The position numbers were made by a program, and so were the translations under genes. DNA of 14,786 nucleotides from an uncultured Eggerthellaceae bacterium (GTDB lineage: Bacteria > Actinomycetota > Coriobacteriia > Coriobacteriales > Eggerthellaceae), in contig CABVEH010000007.1 of NCBI GenBank assembly GCA_902497215.1, forward strand, positions 1 to 14,786, given 5' to 3'. Positions 13,376-14,786 of this stretch are shown one piece after another. Under the pieces are notes generated by a model. That model was given only the letters and a program-made list of their open reading frames with translations. It did not search any database and was not told where the DNA came from. Numbering within the stretch: position 1 is the first letter of the stretch; each line of letters starts with the position of its first letter.

Positions 13376-14461
13376 GTGAAGGACAACGGGACAAACCGCG
13401 AAATCGACCGAAGGACCTTCGTGAAGGGAGCGGCGCTGGCAACAGGCGCGATTGCAGCAGGGGCGCTTGCGGGCTGCGCAAGCGGCGCGCCGGCGAATTC
13501 GGGCGCGACCAGCTCTTCCGCTTCCGCCGACTCCTCCAGCTCGACCGGCCAGCAGGCGAAAACACGTGCCTGGTCGTCCGGTGCGACGGTGGCAGGCGAA
13601 GGGGTTCCCAAGGTGTACTTCACGCCAGACGTGTCCCCCGCCGGGCTCGTCGCCATATACGAGGCCATCGGGCGTGCGGCCCACGGCAACGTGGCCGTGA
13701 AGGTTTCCACCGGCGAGCCGGGCGGCCACAACTTCCTGCAGCCCGAGCTCATATCCGACCTGGTGAAGACGGTGGACGGCACCATCGTGGAATGCAACAC
13801 CGTGAACTGGGGCGGAAGGCGCGGCGACACGCAGGAGCACATGAAGGTGGCCGAAGAGCACGGCTTCACCGCCATCGCCGCGGTCGACATCATGGACGCC
13901 GAGGGCGAAACGGTGCTCCCAGTGGCGGACGGGAGGCACCTGGACGTCGACTACGTGGGCAAGGGGTTCATGGACTACGACTACGTGATCGACCTGGCGC
14001 ACTTCAAAGGCCACGGTCAGGCCGGCTTCGGCGGAGTCATCAAGAATGCGTCGATAGGCATCGCGTCGGCGCGCGGCAAGAGCTACATCCATTCAGGCGG
14101 AACCCAGCTGACCGACTTCGGAAGCCCCAGCCAGGAAATCTTCCTTGAGTCGCTGGCGGAGGCCACGAGCGCCGTGGCCGACCACATGGGCGAGGACATC
14201 ATTTACATAGACGTGATGAACAACCTGTCCGTGGACTGCGACTGCGATTCGCATCCTGCGGCGCCCTCCATGGCAGACATAGGGATACTGGGATCGACGG
14301 ACCCCGTGGCGCTTGACCGTGCCTGCGTCGACTTGGTGTACGCCGCCGAGGACGGAGGCGACCTGGTGGAGCGCATGGAGTCGCGCAACGGCACCCACGT
14401 GTTGGACTACGCCGAGCAGATAGGTCTGGGAAGCCAGGCCTACGAACTGGTAGAGATCTAG
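13376..14461 (+). CDS. DUF362 domain protein with Tat signal and lipobox
   Basis: This 361-residue protein carries a twin-arginine motif (R12-R13 in DRRTFVKG) and a lipobox LAGC with C34, so it is probably Tat-exported and lipid-anchored. A Ser/Ala-rich linker (about 38-62) precedes the DUF362 domain (about 75-355). The domain is recognisable from the LAHFKGHGQAGFGGVIKNAS segment and the later GILGSTDPVALDRACVDL segment. Cys288 and Cys290 sit in an Asp-rich D-C-D-C-D segment. No CxxCxxC ferredoxin motif is present, although many DUF362 proteins carry one. Function is unknown; metal or redox roles are suggested only by context. The GTG at 13376 follows TAGGAGG by 5 bases. It lies downstream of a terminator, so it needs its own promoter or read-through, and no convincing promoter was seen. 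It shares its stop region with the convergent FeoB-associated gene. Confidence 0.88.
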   Translation: MKDNGTNREIDRRTFVKGAALATGAIAAGALAGCASGAPANSGATSSSASADSSSSTGQQAKTRAWSSGATVAGEGVPKVYFTPDVSPAGLVAIYEAIGRAAHGNVAVKVSTGEPGGHNFLQPELISDLVKTVDGTIVECNTVNWGGRRGDTQEHMKVAEEHGFTAIAAVDIMDAEGETVLPVADGRHLDVDYVGKGFMDYDYVIDLAHFKGHGQAGFGGVIKNASIGIASARGKSYIHSGGTQLTDFGSPSQEIFLESLAEATSAVADHMGEDIIYIDVMNNLSVDCDCDSHPAAPSMADIGILGSTDPVALDRACVDLVYAAEDGGDLVERMESRNGTHVLDYAEQIGLGSQAYELVEI

Positions 14462-14679
14462 CGAAGCGAGGACTCCATCCTTGCAACCATGTCCTCCGCC
14501 GCGCCGCAGTGCGAGCACGCGGAAGAGCCCTTGCGGCCCTTGCTGGAGCAGCCGTCGCACTTGTCGCCGCAGTCGCACATTCCGCGTTTGAACAGCCTGT
14601 GCACGACCCACGCCGCCCAGGCCAGAACGGCCAGCACGATGACCACGGTGGCGGGCGTCAATGTGATTTCCTGAAGCAA
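14458..14679 (-). CDS. FeoB-associated Cys-rich membrane protein
   Basis: This 73-residue protein has one N-terminal membrane helix (about 11-26, VVIVLAVLAWAAWVVH), a basic hinge (HRLFKRG) and a Cys-rich cytoplasmic tail with CDCGDKCDGC and CSHC. This matches the small proteins encoded beside the ferrous-iron transporter feoB (PF12669 type). The expected feoAB genes would lie to the right of the window. The start is a TTG at 14679, with AGGA 6 bases upstream. A second TTG at 14661 with AGGA 7 bases upstream would drop six residues and is equally plausible. The TAG stop overlaps the TAG of the convergent DUF362 gene in a shared CTAG. Confidence 0.8.
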   Translation of the reverse strand: MLQEITLTPATVVIVLAVLAWAAWVVHRLFKRGMCDCGDKCDGCSSKGRKGSSACSHCGAAEDMVARMESSLR

Positions 14680-14786
14680 TTCGGTTCCTATCTCGTACTA
14701 AAACCTACAGAGCCGCGGAGGCGGGATGGCTCGAGCAATTCCTGCGAGGCTGCGGCGCAGGCATTCGCGGAGAAGGGGCAGCTGGG
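14680..14786. other. No supportable gene in the last ~107 bases
   Basis: This flank upstream of the FeoB-associated gene has minus-strand stop codons near 14690-14705. The minus strand is open in all three frames from the window edge to about 14700, so the 3' end of an upstream gene such as feoB is possible. No recognisable FeoB motif is present in so short a stretch, and no terminator or promoter was seen. Confidence 0.3.

Noticed and set aside
1..14786. CRISPR array, tRNA/rRNA, insertion sequence or prophage
   Set aside because: No regularly spaced direct repeats, tRNA-like clover-leaf, transposase, integrase or phage structural genes were found on reading both strands.

Overview
The window is GC-rich bacterial chromosome. 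It most likely comes from an anaerobic gut actinobacterium of the class Coriobacteriia (Eggerthella/Gordonibacter-like). That placement is an inference from three things: GC-rich coding, a DMSO-reductase-type respiratory operon beside a LysR regulator, and a FeoB-associated Cys-rich protein. No rRNA, tRNA, CRISPR array, transposase or phage gene was seen.

Left third (1-4537), all on the minus strand. Read in the direction of transcription, it starts with a DtxR-type metalloregulator (4537-4148) closed by a very long hairpin followed by a U-run. A cell-envelope/housekeeping operon follows: an FtsB/DivIC-like septum protein with a very basic N-terminal tail, a Ppx/GppA phosphatase, a polyprenyl diphosphate synthase, and a peptidoglycan-binding-domain protein cut by the window start. 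Gaps between these four genes are 3, 32 and 8 bases, so they are probably co-transcribed.

Middle (4688-8037). Three plus-strand genes come first: a cyclophilin-like lipoprotein, a hexapeptide sugar O-acetyltransferase, and an aldo/keto reductase-fold protein with two C-terminal [4Fe-4S] motifs and two of the four usual catalytic residues replaced. A LysR regulator then runs convergently towards them and divergently from the next operon.

Right (8163-13260). This is a four-gene molybdoenzyme operon: a Tat-exported catalytic subunit, a four-cluster ferredoxin subunit, a TorD-type maturation chaperone and a DmsC-type membrane anchor. A sigma70-like promoter precedes it and a rho-independent terminator follows it. 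Together the genes describe a membrane-anchored reductase on the outer face of the cytoplasmic membrane, fed by menaquinol. Its substrate cannot be read from sequence. The likely molybdenum ligand is Cys rather than the Ser of classical DMSO reductase.

Right end (13376-14786). A Tat/lipobox DUF362 protein and a small FeoB-associated Cys-rich membrane protein face each other and share their stop codons. The last ~107 bases hold no supportable gene.

No clearly new defence or mobile system was found. The items most worth following are the unassigned molybdoenzyme, the atypical aldo/keto reductase, the basic-tailed FtsB-like protein and the long palindrome after dtxR.
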